64,000 nucleotides of DNA from CAIPVR01 sp049316905 (lineage in GTDB: Bacteria; Actinomycetota; Acidimicrobiia; Acidimicrobiales; Microtrichaceae), in contig JBMOJH010000004.1 of the NCBI GenBank assembly GCA_049316905.1, positions 6,200 through 70,199 of the forward strand. Direction: 5' to 3'. The translations under genes and the position numbers were made by a program. A model generated the notes under the pieces. It saw nothing but the letters and a program-made list of their open reading frames with translations. It was not told the DNA's origin and did no database searches. Positions 1 through 7,932 of this stretch are shown here, piece after piece (positions within the stretch are counted from its first letter, which is position 1; each line of letters starts with the position of its first letter).

Positions 1-1028
1 GACCGCGGCCCGAACCGACCCTCCTCGAGCCGGGCCATCGCCAGCAGGTTGCCCACGAGGTGTTCGAGCCGCTCGTCCTCGGCGAGCACCACCCGGGCGA
101 CCGACGGCCAGTCCACGTCGTCGGGGTACCGCAGGGCGGTCTCGAGCTGCGTGCGGATGGAGGCGACCGGCGAGCGCAGCTCGTGCGAGGCGTCGCTCAC
201 GAACTGGCGCTCCTTCATCGACGCCTTCTCCAGACGTTCGAGCATGTCGTTCATCGTGCGGGCCAGGAGCGAGATCTCGTCGTCGTTGGGGGGCACCGGC
301 ACGCGCGCGTCGAGGTTCGTGGAGCTCAACTCCCGCACCCGCCGGGTCATGGCGGCCACGGGCGCGAGCGCCTGCCCCGCGATCAGCCACGTCACGGCAC
401 CGGCGGCCAGCGCCAGGAACGGCAGCACCAACCACAGGGCACCGCGCAGGGCCGACACGGACCGGTCGATCTCGTTCAGCGGCGAGACCGCGTGGATCGT
501 GAGGTCACCCCACTGGGTCGGCACGTCACGGGTGACCTCCATGGCCTGCGACGGGTCCGGCAGGGCCGGCCCCTCGCGGCCGAACAGCACCAGCCGGCCG
601 TCGCTGTCCACCCCGCGGACCTTGAGCTGCGTGAACGCAGGACCGTCCAGGTAGAAGTACGTGGTCGAGATGACCTGCTGGAGGTCCTGGGCGCGCCCGA
701 GCGGTCCGCTGCCCGACATCTCGTCGTCCAGCCGGTCCTGGATCTGCGACGGCGACGAGAACAGCTCGGCGGGCACCTGGCCCCGGGTGAGCGACGCGGC
801 CATCGCGGCGGTCACCCGCTCGTTGCGCACGCGCAGGTCGTTGGTGAGGGTGGCCTCGACCCAGCGGACCAGCAGGGTGCCGCCCGCGAAGAGCGACAGG
901 CCGACCACCAGCACCACGGTGGCCGCAAGGCGGAAGCGCACGGACCCCGCAACCCGCGTGCGCACGGGCACCCGGGGCGCCGGTGCGGGTGCGGACGCCG
1001 CCGTGCCGGACGCCGCCTCGTCAGCCAT
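1..1028 (-). CDS. Sensor histidine kinase, OmpR-partner type (3' end outside window)
   Basis: Membrane sensor kinase predicted to autophosphorylate on histidine and pass phosphate to the response regulator encoded just upstream. Reading from 1028 leftwards, the product has an Ala/Pro-rich cytosolic start, a first membrane segment near residues 30-52, an extracytoplasmic sensor region of about 140 residues, a second membrane segment near 190-212, a HAMP linker, and the H-box DASHELRSPV that carries the phosphoacceptor His. The ATPase domain lies mostly beyond base 1, so the gene is truncated by the window and not by mutation. Its ATG overlaps the end of the regulator gene by 8 nt, so the two are translationally coupled. 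The stimulus cannot be read from the sequence. Confidence 0.9.
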   Translation of the reverse strand, partial: MADEAASGTAASAPAPAPRVPVRTRVAGSVRFRLAATVVLVVGLSLFAGGTLLVRWVEATLTNDLRVRNERVTAAMAASLTRGQVPAELFSSPSQIQDRLDDEMSGSGPLGRAQDLQQVISTTYFYLDGPAFTQLKVRGVDSDGRLVLFGREGPALPDPSQAMEVTRDVPTQWGDLTIHAVSPLNEIDRSVSALRGALWLVLPFLALAAGAVTWLIAGQALAPVAAMTRRVRELSSTNLDARVPVPPNDDEISLLARTMNDMLERLEKASMKERQFVSDASHELRSPVASIRTQLETALRYPDDVDWPSVARVVLAEDERLEHLVGNLLAMARLEEGRFGPR

Positions 1029-1719
1029 CGTCACCGGCCCGGATGCGGTAGCCGACGCCGCGGACCGTCTCGATGTCGTTCCGGCCGAACGGGCGGTCGA
1101 TCTTGCGCCGCAGGTACCCGATGTAGACCTCGACCACGTTGGGGTCGCCCTCGAAGTCGTCGCCCCAGACCTTCTCGAGCAGGTCCTGCTTGCCGACCAC
1201 CTGGCCGGGCTTGCGCATGAGCGCCTCGAGCAGCTCGTACTCACGCGTGGTGAGCGCGATGTCCGTGGCGCCGCGGCGGCAGGTCCGCGCCAGCGGGTCG
1301 AGCGAGAGGTCGCCGATCACGATGGGCTGGGCCCGGCCGTCGGCGGAGCGACGCAGCAGCGCGCGCAGCCGGGCGACGAGCACCACGTAGGAGAACGGCT
1401 TGGAGAGGAAGTCGTCCGCGCCGGTGTCCAGCGCCTCGGCCTCGTCGTACTCGCCCTGCTTGGCGGTGAGCATCAGGATCGGGGTGCCCACGCCCTCCTC
1501 CCGCAGCGCCCTGCAGATCCGGTAGCCGTTCATGCCGGGGAGCATGATGTCGAGCACGATCGCGTCGATCGTCTCGTCGCGGGCCTTCTCGAGGCCGGTG
1601 AGCCCGTCGTGGGCCACCTCCACCGCGAACCCCTCCGCGGTGAGGCCCCGGGCCACGCCATCGGCGAGGGCCACCTCGTCCTCCACCAGCAGGATCCGCG
1701 CCTCGGGCTCGTCGCTCAC
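1021..1719 (-). CDS. OmpR/PhoB-family response regulator
   Basis: DNA-binding response regulator of 232 residues, partner of the overlapping kinase. The receiver domain begins ILLVEDEVALADG (acidic pocket) and carries the phosphoacceptor Asp in VLDIMLPGMNG and the conserved Lys in LTAKQ. The C-terminal winged helix contains LTTREYELLEALMRKPGQVV and ends in VRGVGYRI, typical of the OmpR/PhoB class. I chose the GTG at 1719 because the receiver fold begins four codons later; the reading frame stays open upstream but has low-complexity Arg/Gly composition. Target genes are unknown. Confidence 0.93.
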   Translation of the reverse strand: MSDEPEARILLVEDEVALADGVARGLTAEGFAVEVAHDGLTGLEKARDETIDAIVLDIMLPGMNGYRICRALREEGVGTPILMLTAKQGEYDEAEALDTGADDFLSKPFSYVVLVARLRALLRRSADGRAQPIVIGDLSLDPLARTCRRGATDIALTTREYELLEALMRKPGQVVGKQDLLEKVWGDDFEGDPNVVEVYIGYLRRKIDRPFGRNDIETVRGVGYRIRAGDDG

Positions 1720-1859
1720 TTGGGTCGCTCCGTTCTGTGGTCCGGCTCGTGGTCCGCCGACCCGGCGGTACTCGGACAGTTTCTCAGGTTCGGGACCGCG
1801 ACCGGCGACGCATCCGCCGCGGCCGACACGGCGCTCAGGTTCCGCGCCCCTCCGGGCGC
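1720..1859 (-). other. Intergenic region upstream of the two-component operon
   Basis: This 140-bp stretch lies between the 3' end of the formyltransferase-like gene and the GTG of the response regulator. It should hold the promoter of the two-component operon, but I could not recognise a convincing -10, operator or terminator by eye. Confidence 0.4.
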
Positions 1860-3527
1860 TCAGCGACGCAGCCGGGCGCGCAGTTCGCGGCGCACCACCG
1901 GCAGCGAGAACGACCGGCGGTTGCCGTCCACCAGGGTGACGCCGTCGCAGTCCCACACGGTGTGCACGCCGTGCGGGTACGGGCCGGTCGGGTCGGGGAG
2001 GATGCGGGCCACCTCGGTCTGCTCGAACCCGTCGGGGTCGAGTCGGTCCACCCGCATCACCGCCACGGCCGCTCCGTAGCGGGGCGCGCAGCGCTGGGCC
2101 GGCCGGTACAGCACGCCGTCACGCACGAAGGGCGCACCGGCTGGACGGGCGCTCGCCACGTCCACCGCCAGCGGGTCCACGCGGTGGCGGGTCCAGGGGC
2201 CGTGCAGGTCGTCGGCCCACCATGCGCGGAGCCGCTCGTTCGAGCCCCGGTCGCGGTCGGTGCCGAGGAGCCACCAACGGCCCTCCCACCGGAACACCGT
2301 GGGGTCGATGACCGCCTCGCCCTGCAGGAGCGGGAACGAGTCGCCCAGCGTGGCGGTCGCCGGGTCGAAGCGGTGGGCCCGCACCTCCCCGGCCCGGGCG
2401 GTCTCCGGGATGCACCACCAGTCGGCGCCGTCACGCACCAGCGTGGGGTACGACGCGTGCACGTCGAAGCGGGCCATCGGCACCGGACCGCGGACGTGGG
2501 CGGTCGCCGTCGGCGTGTCCAGCCGGAAGCTCGACAGGGTGCCGTGGGACTCCCGGTGGTCGAGCTCCTCCACCAGCACCACCAGGCCGTCGCCGTCGCG
2601 GCAGCCCGACGGGTCGGCCACGTAGCGGTGCGGCGAGGACGGTGCGGGGAACCACGCCACATCGGCCAGCCCCGGCCGCTCCACGAGCGTGCCGACGGGT
2701 CGGTCGAGGACGCCCACGTTCCAGTGGTCCCCGCGCAGGATGCCGTCGGCCTGGCGTCGAACCCCGGCCGCGGCGATGCGGAGGCCGGCGCGGGCCAGAC
2801 GCCGCCACGAGGGTGGCTTCAGGAGGGGCGCGTCCCCGCCGCTGGGTTCGCCGTCCACCGCGGCGGGGCCGTCGGCGATCACGCGGGCGGCCACCTGTGC
2901 GGGGAGGCAGGCCGCCCCCAGGTAGGCCTGGTCCCGATTGCGCCGGTAGCTGTGCGGGACGGTCGCGAACGCGGCGCGGGCGAGCGGGACGCCCCCGTCG
3001 AGACGTTCGGTGAGGCGCTGCAGGATCACGCCCGTGACCGGATCGCCGTGTGCCATCTCCCAGAAGCAGGGCGGACCGCCCCGGATCACCCGCTCGTCGT
3101 CGTGATGGAAGGACCACACGCCCAGCGGCGCCGCATCGAGCACCTCGCCCCGCAGGAGGCCGAAGCCGAGCCGCAGGAGCAGGTCGGGTGCGTGGTCCCG
3201 CACCTCGCGCACCGCAGCGTCGGGGAACTCCTGCCAGAACCCCGAGGGCCGGGGGCGCACCGTGATCGTGGGGAGTCCGGCGAAGCGCTCGGCGCAGTCC
3301 ACGGGCCGCAACGCCAGCGAGCCACGTGCCGCCGCACGGTTGAAGACCGTCCAGGCCAGGCGGCGACGTTCCCACAGCTCCCTCGCGCTCGGGCGGGGGA
3401 TCCGGGGCCCGCCGTCGACCACGACGAGGGCGGGTTCGACCCCGTCCACCGCGTCGAGCGCGTCGAGCACGTCGACCTGCCAGCGCGGCAGCGTGGTGCC
3501 GGGGACCATGACGCCGTAGCGCAGCAC
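1860..3527 (-). CDS. Formyltransferase-fold / beta-propeller protein (GINT1-N-like), downstream of imuB
   Basis: Predicted 555-residue two-domain protein. The N-terminal ~230 residues resemble the formyl-transferase N-terminal fold: a hydrophobic strand with Asp-Gly-Gly, then WSFHHDDERVIRGGPPCFWE, which resembles the formyltransferase region downstream of the catalytic His. The C-terminal ~300 residues contain repeated aromatic/Asp blades (YVADPSGC, WWCIPETA, DPTVFRWEGRWWLLGTD) like the five-bladed propeller at the N-terminus of plant glucosamine inositolphosphorylceramide transferases. The GTG start at 3527 lies 17 nt after the imuB stop, so it is probably the third gene of the SOS operon. 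A role in lipid or polysaccharide decoration is possible; a DNA-repair role is only guilt by association. The enzymatic activity is not known. Confidence 0.6.
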   Translation of the reverse strand: MLRYGVMVPGTTLPRWQVDVLDALDAVDGVEPALVVVDGGPRIPRPSARELWERRRLAWTVFNRAAARGSLALRPVDCAERFAGLPTITVRPRPSGFWQEFPDAAVREVRDHAPDLLLRLGFGLLRGEVLDAAPLGVWSFHHDDERVIRGGPPCFWEMAHGDPVTGVILQRLTERLDGGVPLARAAFATVPHSYRRNRDQAYLGAACLPAQVAARVIADGPAAVDGEPSGGDAPLLKPPSWRRLARAGLRIAAAGVRRQADGILRGDHWNVGVLDRPVGTLVERPGLADVAWFPAPSSPHRYVADPSGCRDGDGLVVLVEELDHRESHGTLSSFRLDTPTATAHVRGPVPMARFDVHASYPTLVRDGADWWCIPETARAGEVRAHRFDPATATLGDSFPLLQGEAVIDPTVFRWEGRWWLLGTDRDRGSNERLRAWWADDLHGPWTRHRVDPLAVDVASARPAGAPFVRDGVLYRPAQRCAPRYGAAVAVMRVDRLDPDGFEQTEVARILPDPTGPYPHGVHTVWDCDGVTLVDGNRRSFSLPVVRRELRARLRR

Positions 3528-3544
3528 CCGGCCACGGTACCGGG

Positions 3545-5188
3545 TCAGTCGTAGGCCGCCTCCCACCACCAACGGCCCGACTCCAGGGTGAGCAGGTGGG
3601 CCGTGCCGTCGGCCAGCACGAGCTGCACCCGGGCCCGGCGGCGGTGACCGAGCGGATCCCACCACCGCTCGTCGGTGCACCAGGGACCGGCCCACGACCG
3701 CACCTCCGTCCACGCACCGCCGTCGAGCGAGCACCGTGCCGGCGGCGCCGAGGCCAGGCCGCGGCCGCCCACCACCACCTGCCGGCCGGCCGCGTCGAGC
3801 ACCCCCGCGGGCCGCGGGGCGGGCCACACCAGCGCGGGTGACGGCACCGGGAGGGACCCCGGCCAGGGCTCGGGACCGGGTTCGGCACGCCCGGCGAGGT
3901 CGACCGAGTCGAGCGGCACCAACCGGTAGCGCTCCGACGGGGCCCGACCGCCGCGCCACTCCGGGACCCGCACCGCGTCCGGGCCGGCCAGGGCCTGCAC
4001 CCGGGCCAGTGCGCGCACGGCCCGCTCCCCCGCCTCGCTGGAACCGCCCCAGAAACCGAGCTGCCGGCCCGTGTCGCCCACCACCTCGTCGGGCACGAGC
4101 TCCAGGCGGCTGACCCCGCCCCGGCAACGGGCGGTGGTGCGGCCCGAGCCGAGCCACCCCTCCAGCTGCCAGCGCATCCGCTGCGCCACGGCCGCGGCCG
4201 ACAACCCGCCCTCGTGACGCCACAGCCGCTCGATCCGGTCGCCCAGCTCCGTCTCGGCCACCACCAGGACGCGGGTACAGGCCAGGCCGCGGGCGGAGAG
4301 GCGCTCGTGGAACTCGTCGGCCAGGGCCTTGGCGGCGAAGGCCGCCCGGTCCACCCGCTCCGCGGGGGGATCGAGCTCGGCCGCGACCGCGAGGTCGGCC
4401 GGGGGGTCGGTGACCCGGGGCGGTCGGTCCTCACGCCCGGAGACCAGCCGGTGGGCGTCCAGGCCGTCGGCGCCGAAACGGGCCAGCACGTCGGCCGGCT
4501 CGAGCGCCGCGAGGTGCCCGAGCGTGCGCAGCCCGAGCCGCGCCAGCACCTCGGGCAGGTCCTCGGACCGGCCCTCGCCCGTGCGGCCCGGACCCACCTG
4601 GACCAGCCGCCGCACCGGCAACGGGGCGAGCGCGGCGGCCGTGGCCCCGGCCGGCACGACCACCGGGCTGTCCGGGCCACGGATCAGAGCGTCGTGGGCG
4701 AGGAGCGCGGCGGCCCGCGGACCGTCGGCCACCGCCACCCCCACCCGGCACGCCGAACCCTCTCCATCCGAACGACCCTCCCCACGCGAACGACCCAGCG
4801 CCGCACGCACGCGGTCGAGCACCAGACCGGCGAGGGCGCGGTCGCCGCCGTGGTAGCGCGACGGCCCCCGCGTGGGCACCGCGCAGCGACCCGGCGCGGT
4901 GACCTCGAGGCGGGGGGCCAGATCCTCCAGCGCGCCGAGCACCACCTCGAAAGCCCGGGCGTCACGCTGCTCGTCGAACTCGTGGACCTCCACCACCGGA
5001 CACCGAGACTGGGCCTCGCGGCGACGCTGTCCCACCTCCACGCCCTCGGAGCGGGCCGCGGGGCTGACCGCCCGGACCCGGTTGGCCCGCACCACCGCCA
5101 CCGGCACGTGCGGGGGGCGCCCGGTGGCCACCGCGGGCCAGTCCCCGCACCAGACGGCCAGGGTGCGGACCGGGCCGCCCTCGTTCAT
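3545..5188 (-). CDS. imuB: ImuB, inactive Y-family polymerase-like mutasome protein
   Basis: 547-residue homologue of ImuB, the adaptor of the ImuA'-ImuB-DnaE2 mutasome that lets the C-family polymerase DnaE2 copy damaged DNA. The Y-family polymerase fold is recognisable (LGLRTLGHLAAL helix-hairpin-helix, LACTRVLVVAETE little finger), but the N-terminal metal-binding motif of active DinB-type enzymes is replaced by VWCGDWPAVA, as expected for a non-catalytic member. QLGFWG at about residue 350 matches the beta-clamp binding motif position in mycobacterial ImuB. Its ATG overlaps the imuA' stop (ATGA), indicating coupled translation. No dnaE2 gene is present in this window, so the third partner must be elsewhere. 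Confidence 0.87.
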   Translation of the reverse strand: MNEGGPVRTLAVWCGDWPAVATGRPPHVPVAVVRANRVRAVSPAARSEGVEVGQRRREAQSRCPVVEVHEFDEQRDARAFEVVLGALEDLAPRLEVTAPGRCAVPTRGPSRYHGGDRALAGLVLDRVRAALGRSRGEGRSDGEGSACRVGVAVADGPRAAALLAHDALIRGPDSPVVVPAGATAAALAPLPVRRLVQVGPGRTGEGRSEDLPEVLARLGLRTLGHLAALEPADVLARFGADGLDAHRLVSGREDRPPRVTDPPADLAVAAELDPPAERVDRAAFAAKALADEFHERLSARGLACTRVLVVAETELGDRIERLWRHEGGLSAAAVAQRMRWQLEGWLGSGRTTARCRGGVSRLELVPDEVVGDTGRQLGFWGGSSEAGERAVRALARVQALAGPDAVRVPEWRGGRAPSERYRLVPLDSVDLAGRAEPGPEPWPGSLPVPSPALVWPAPRPAGVLDAAGRQVVVGGRGLASAPPARCSLDGGAWTEVRSWAGPWCTDERWWDPLGHRRRARVQLVLADGTAHLLTLESGRWWWEAAYD

Positions 5189-6021
5189 CCCGCCGGACGG
5201 GCGGGCAACCGCACCACGGGCGCCACCCCGACCCCATCAGCGGGGTGGCGCCCGTGGTCGACCTCATCACCGGCGGGAGCGGGGCGGCCCTCCGCGCCCG
5301 GGATCCACAGGTCCACCCGGCGTGGACGAGCGAGGTGACCCCGGCCCGTGGCCACCACGGTGAGGCGACGGGAGCGGAGATGACCGTGCCCGTCCCCCAT
5401 CCCGTCCCAGACCGCGGCATCGGTGCCGAGCCGAACGTCGGCCGGCCAGCCGTCGGCCCCGCGGTTCCCGTCGCGACGGTCGCCGCCGTGGCGGACCCCG
5501 GCCTCCACGCCCACCAGGACCGAACCGCGTTCGCGGGCCCGGGCCGAGAGACGCCGGAGGTCGGCCGCGGAGGGCCGGTGTGCCGGACCGCAGAGCACCA
5601 CGTCGAACGCGTCGAGCAGGGCCGCGGTGACCGCGGACCACGACCCGGTGCCCGGCTCCACCACCGCCACCCGCTCGAGCGCCACGCCGACCTCCGCGGC
5701 GGCGGACCAGCCGAGCGCCGGCAACCCCACGCACGCGGCCCACGACCCGGCGCGGGTGGGGCCGGCCAACACGGCGAGCGCCAGTGACGTGGCGCCGGGA
5801 CCACCCGCCACCCGGACCGAACTCCCCCGCACCAGGCCGCCGGCGGGCAGCAGCGGTTCGAGCGCGGCGAGCACCGGCAGGGTGCGTTCGTGGGCCGCGG
5901 TGACGGGGCGGACCGAGTCGATCAGCTGCCGGAGCGTGGCGGCGCGGTCCTCACCGCGGCCGGCGGCGGCCGGGGCGGCGGTCGGGGCAGCGGTCGGGGC
6001 AGCGATCGATCCGGCGGGCAC
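5185..6021 (-). CDS. ImuA'-like RecA-fold mutasome protein
   Basis: 278-residue RecA-like protein without a canonical Walker A Lys, placed directly before imuB like the actinobacterial ImuA' (mutasome bridge to RecA/ImuB). The Gly-rich region GGPGATSLALAVLAGPTRAG and GLPALGWSAAAEVGVAL match the RecA-fold order seen in this family. I chose the GTG at 6021 because a -10-like GATACT lies 6 nt upstream and a perfect LexA box covers the sequence before that; the in-frame TTG at 6057 would place the box inside the coding region. Expression should be induced by DNA damage. Confidence 0.78.
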   Translation of the reverse strand: MPAGSIAAPTAAPTAAPAAAGRGEDRAATLRQLIDSVRPVTAAHERTLPVLAALEPLLPAGGLVRGSSVRVAGGPGATSLALAVLAGPTRAGSWAACVGLPALGWSAAAEVGVALERVAVVEPGTGSWSAVTAALLDAFDVVLCGPAHRPSAADLRRLSARARERGSVLVGVEAGVRHGGDRRDGNRGADGWPADVRLGTDAAVWDGMGDGHGHLRSRRLTVVATGRGHLARPRRVDLWIPGAEGRPAPAGDEVDHGRHPADGVGVAPVVRLPARPAG

Positions 6022-6031
6022 CCCGCCAGTA

Positions 6032-6047
6032 TCGAACACCTGTTCGA
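6032..6047 (-). promoter_or_regulatory. LexA/SOS box of the imuA'-imuB operon
   Basis: TCGAACACCTGTTCGA is a perfect palindrome of the actinobacterial SOS-box form TCGAAC-N4-GTTCGA. It overlaps the -10-like hexamer GATACT (6028-6033 on the minus strand), so bound LexA would block polymerase directly. The box begins 11 nt before the chosen GTG of imuA', which implies a leaderless SOS-controlled transcript. Confidence 0.9.
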
Positions 6048-6075
6048 TCGGGCGCAAGGGCCCGGTCGAACGACG

Positions 6076-6423
6076 TCAGCCGGCGTCGGCCTCCTCGCCG
6101 GTGGCGAAGTCCTCCGGCGACGGAACGGGCACGCCGGGCCGGTAGTGGGTGTAGAGGTCCTCGATGATGTCGGCGATGCCGTCGGTGTCCGACGAGCCCG
6201 TGGCGAGGTCCAGCGTGATCACGTTGGCGTTCACGTGCACGGCGTCGATCCCGCCGCGGGCGAACAGCCGCCGGGCCAGCTCGTCGGGCGGACGGTCACC
6301 CTCCACCGGCCGGTCGTGCAGGTAGCGCTCGTGGCCCATGCCGGTGAGGACACGGTTGAGCTCGTAGCGGACCACGCCGGGGCGGCTGGACGGCTTCTCG
6401 ATGACGGAGACGGGCTGACCCAT
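6076..6423 (-). CDS. NifU/Nfu N-terminal-domain-like protein
   Basis: Small cytosolic protein of 115 residues resembling the Nfu N-terminal domain: a short strand with NRVLTGMGHERYL, then LARRLFARGGIDAVHVNANVITLDL, the helix-strand pattern of that fold. It lacks the CxxC-bearing C-terminal NifU domain, so it cannot itself be an iron-sulfur scaffold of the classical kind. The ATG at 6423 has a -10 element TACGAT 10 nt upstream, consistent with leaderless expression. It is divergent from the truncated haemoglobin gene. Role unknown. Confidence 0.65.
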   Translation of the reverse strand: MGQPVSVIEKPSSRPGVVRYELNRVLTGMGHERYLHDRPVEGDRPPDELARRLFARGGIDAVHVNANVITLDLATGSSDTDGIADIIEDLYTHYRPGVPVPSPEDFATGEEADAG

Positions 6424-6532
6424 AGCGCCGCCGATCGTAGCCCCGCGCCCGCCGACGGCCCCACATCGGGCCGGACCGCCGGCCGCCCGCGCCCCGACCC
6501 GCGGCTGGACCCCCGACCGGGCGACCGGCACG

Positions 6533-7063
6533 ATGGCCCGCATGACCAGCCCCGGACCCGCCGGACAGGACCCGCCCCGCGGCGCCGGGTCGACGCCCAT
6601 CCCCGTCGGCGCACCCGGTCGGCGGAGCGCACCCGAACCCGAGCCGGGTGACGACGCGCACGTCGTGACGGTGTTCGCCGCGGTGGGCGGCCAACCGTTC
6701 TTCGACCACCTGGTCGGACGGTTCTACGAGCACGTGGCCGACGACGAGGTGCTGCTGCGGCTCTACCCCGACCCGATCGACCTGGGCCCCGCGGCCGAAC
6801 GGCTCGCGCTCTTCCTCGGCCAGTACTGGGGTGGGCCCGCCACCTACTCCGACCGACGCGGCCACCCGCGGCTGCGCATGCGCCACCAGCCCTACGTGAT
6901 CGGTCAGGTCGAACGCGACCACTGGATGGCCGCCATGCTGGACGCACTCGAGGCCACGCTCCCCGAGGCCCCGCTCGACGACGAGTTCCGCGGGCAGGTG
7001 CGTGGCCAGATGACGGCCTACTTCGAGATGGCCGCCGACGCGATGGTCAACGCCCCCGCCTGA
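6533..7063 (+). CDS. glbO: Group II truncated haemoglobin (GlbO-like)
   Basis: Haem protein of 176 residues (173 if the second ATG at 6542 is used). It shows truncated-haemoglobin landmarks: FYEHVADDEVLLRLYP (B/E helices), YWGGP (the typical YxGGP turn), RMRHQPYVIG with the proximal His, and the G8 Trp in RDHWM, which marks group II. Such proteins bind O2 and NO in the cytosol and are associated with redox or nitrosative stress. The N-terminal ~40 residues are Pro/Gly-rich and likely disordered. The stop lies 6 nt from the stop of the convergent TetR gene. No clear Shine-Dalgarno decides between the two ATGs. Confidence 0.9.
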   Translation: MARMTSPGPAGQDPPRGAGSTPIPVGAPGRRSAPEPEPGDDAHVVTVFAAVGGQPFFDHLVGRFYEHVADDEVLLRLYPDPIDLGPAAERLALFLGQYWGGPATYSDRRGHPRLRMRHQPYVIGQVERDHWMAAMLDALEATLPEAPLDDEFRGQVRGQMTAYFEMAADAMVNAPA

Positions 7064-7069
7064 CCCGCG

Positions 7070-7801
7070 TCAGCGCACCAGGTCCCGCGGCACGGTGATG
7101 CCTGCGGCGTCGGCCGCGACGGCCATGGCGCGGTCGAAGAACGCGTCGTGGTCGGTCACCACGTTGTGCAGGTGGCCCCACAGCTCGAAGCCGACCGATC
7201 CCACGAGCGCGATCCACATCACGATCGCCCGCTCCACGAAGTCCTCCTGCTCGGGCTCGACCCCGGCGAACACCGCCACCGTGGGCTCCACCACCGACGG
7301 ACCCGGCAACGGGGCCTCCGGCGAGCGCACCAGCCCCTCGGCCATCGCCGCGGCGGCCACCCCGGCGAGCACCCGGCCGATGCGGGTGGCCGGCTCCACC
7401 GTGTCCACCGGAGCGGCGTAGCCGACCACCGGCGAGCCGTAGACCAGCGCCCACTCGTGGGGGTGCGCACGGGCCCAGTCGCGGACCGCGCGGCAGACCC
7501 GCAACCAGCGCTCCCCCGCCACCGCGCCATCGGTCACGGCCCCGTCGTCCGCGGCCTCGGCGGCGGCGCCCAACGCGTCGTAGGCGTCGATGATCAGGGC
7601 GGTGAGCAGTTCGTCGCGGCTCGGGTAGTACCGGTACAGCGCGGAGGACGCCACGCCCAGGGCCCGAGCCACCGACCGCAGGGACAGGCCCGCCGCCCCC
7701 ACCTCGGCGAGCTGGCGACGGGCCTCGTCGGTGATCTCGGCGGTCATCTCCGCCCGGGCCCGCTCACGGGCGGTGGGTCGGCTGCGTTCCCGGGTGGCCA
7801 T
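7070..7801 (-). CDS. TetR-family transcriptional repressor
   Basis: 243-residue TetR/AcrR regulator. The N-terminal helix-turn-helix is clear: LSLRSVARALGVASSALYRY followed by PSRDELLTALI. The C-terminal ligand domain has no motif that names the inducer. I chose the ATG at 7801 because the 13 codons before it in the open frame overlap the operator region. It is divergent from an NAD(P)-dependent epimerase gene, and the 131-bp gap between them is packed with palindromes, so it very probably controls both genes. Confidence 0.9.
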   Translation of the reverse strand: MATRERSRPTARERARAEMTAEITDEARRQLAEVGAAGLSLRSVARALGVASSALYRYYPSRDELLTALIIDAYDALGAAAEAADDGAVTDGAVAGERWLRVCRAVRDWARAHPHEWALVYGSPVVGYAAPVDTVEPATRIGRVLAGVAAAAMAEGLVRSPEAPLPGPSVVEPTVAVFAGVEPEQEDFVERAIVMWIALVGSVGFELWGHLHNVVTDHDAFFDRAMAVAADAAGITVPRDLVR

Positions 7802-7819
7802 GGGTCCAGTGTGCCAGCC

Positions 7820-7842
7820 GAATGCGAGCACTGCACGCATTC
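7820..7842. promoter_or_regulatory. Palindrome next to the TetR start (candidate operator 1)
   Basis: GAATGCG (7820-7826) and CGCATTC (7836-7842) form a perfect 7-bp inverted repeat with a 9-bp spacer containing GCACTGC. It lies 18 bp from the TetR ATG, where a repressor would control its own gene. The sequence is related to, but not the same as, the AGAGCAGTG elements on its right. Confidence 0.6.
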
Positions 7843-7843
7843 G

Positions 7844-7908
7844 AGAGCAGTGCTCTTGACATCACCCACCACTAGCGCGAACACTGCTCTTGTCCGAGAG
7901 CAGTGTTC
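7844..7908. promoter_or_regulatory. AGAGCAGTG operator array and promoter of the epimerase gene
   Basis: Three copies of AGAGCAGTG occur: 7844-7852 (inside the palindrome AGAGCAGTGCTCT, 7844-7856), reversed at 7882-7890, and 7897-7905. The last two form a perfect 12-bp inverted repeat, 7879-7890 with 7897-7908. A consensus -35 TTGACA sits at 7856-7861, between the two palindromes, and AACACT at 7880-7885 is a possible -10 with an 18-bp spacer. TetR binding here would cover both promoter elements. Confidence 0.75.
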
Positions 7909-7932
7909 ACACTTCCATCCAGGAGCAGCATC

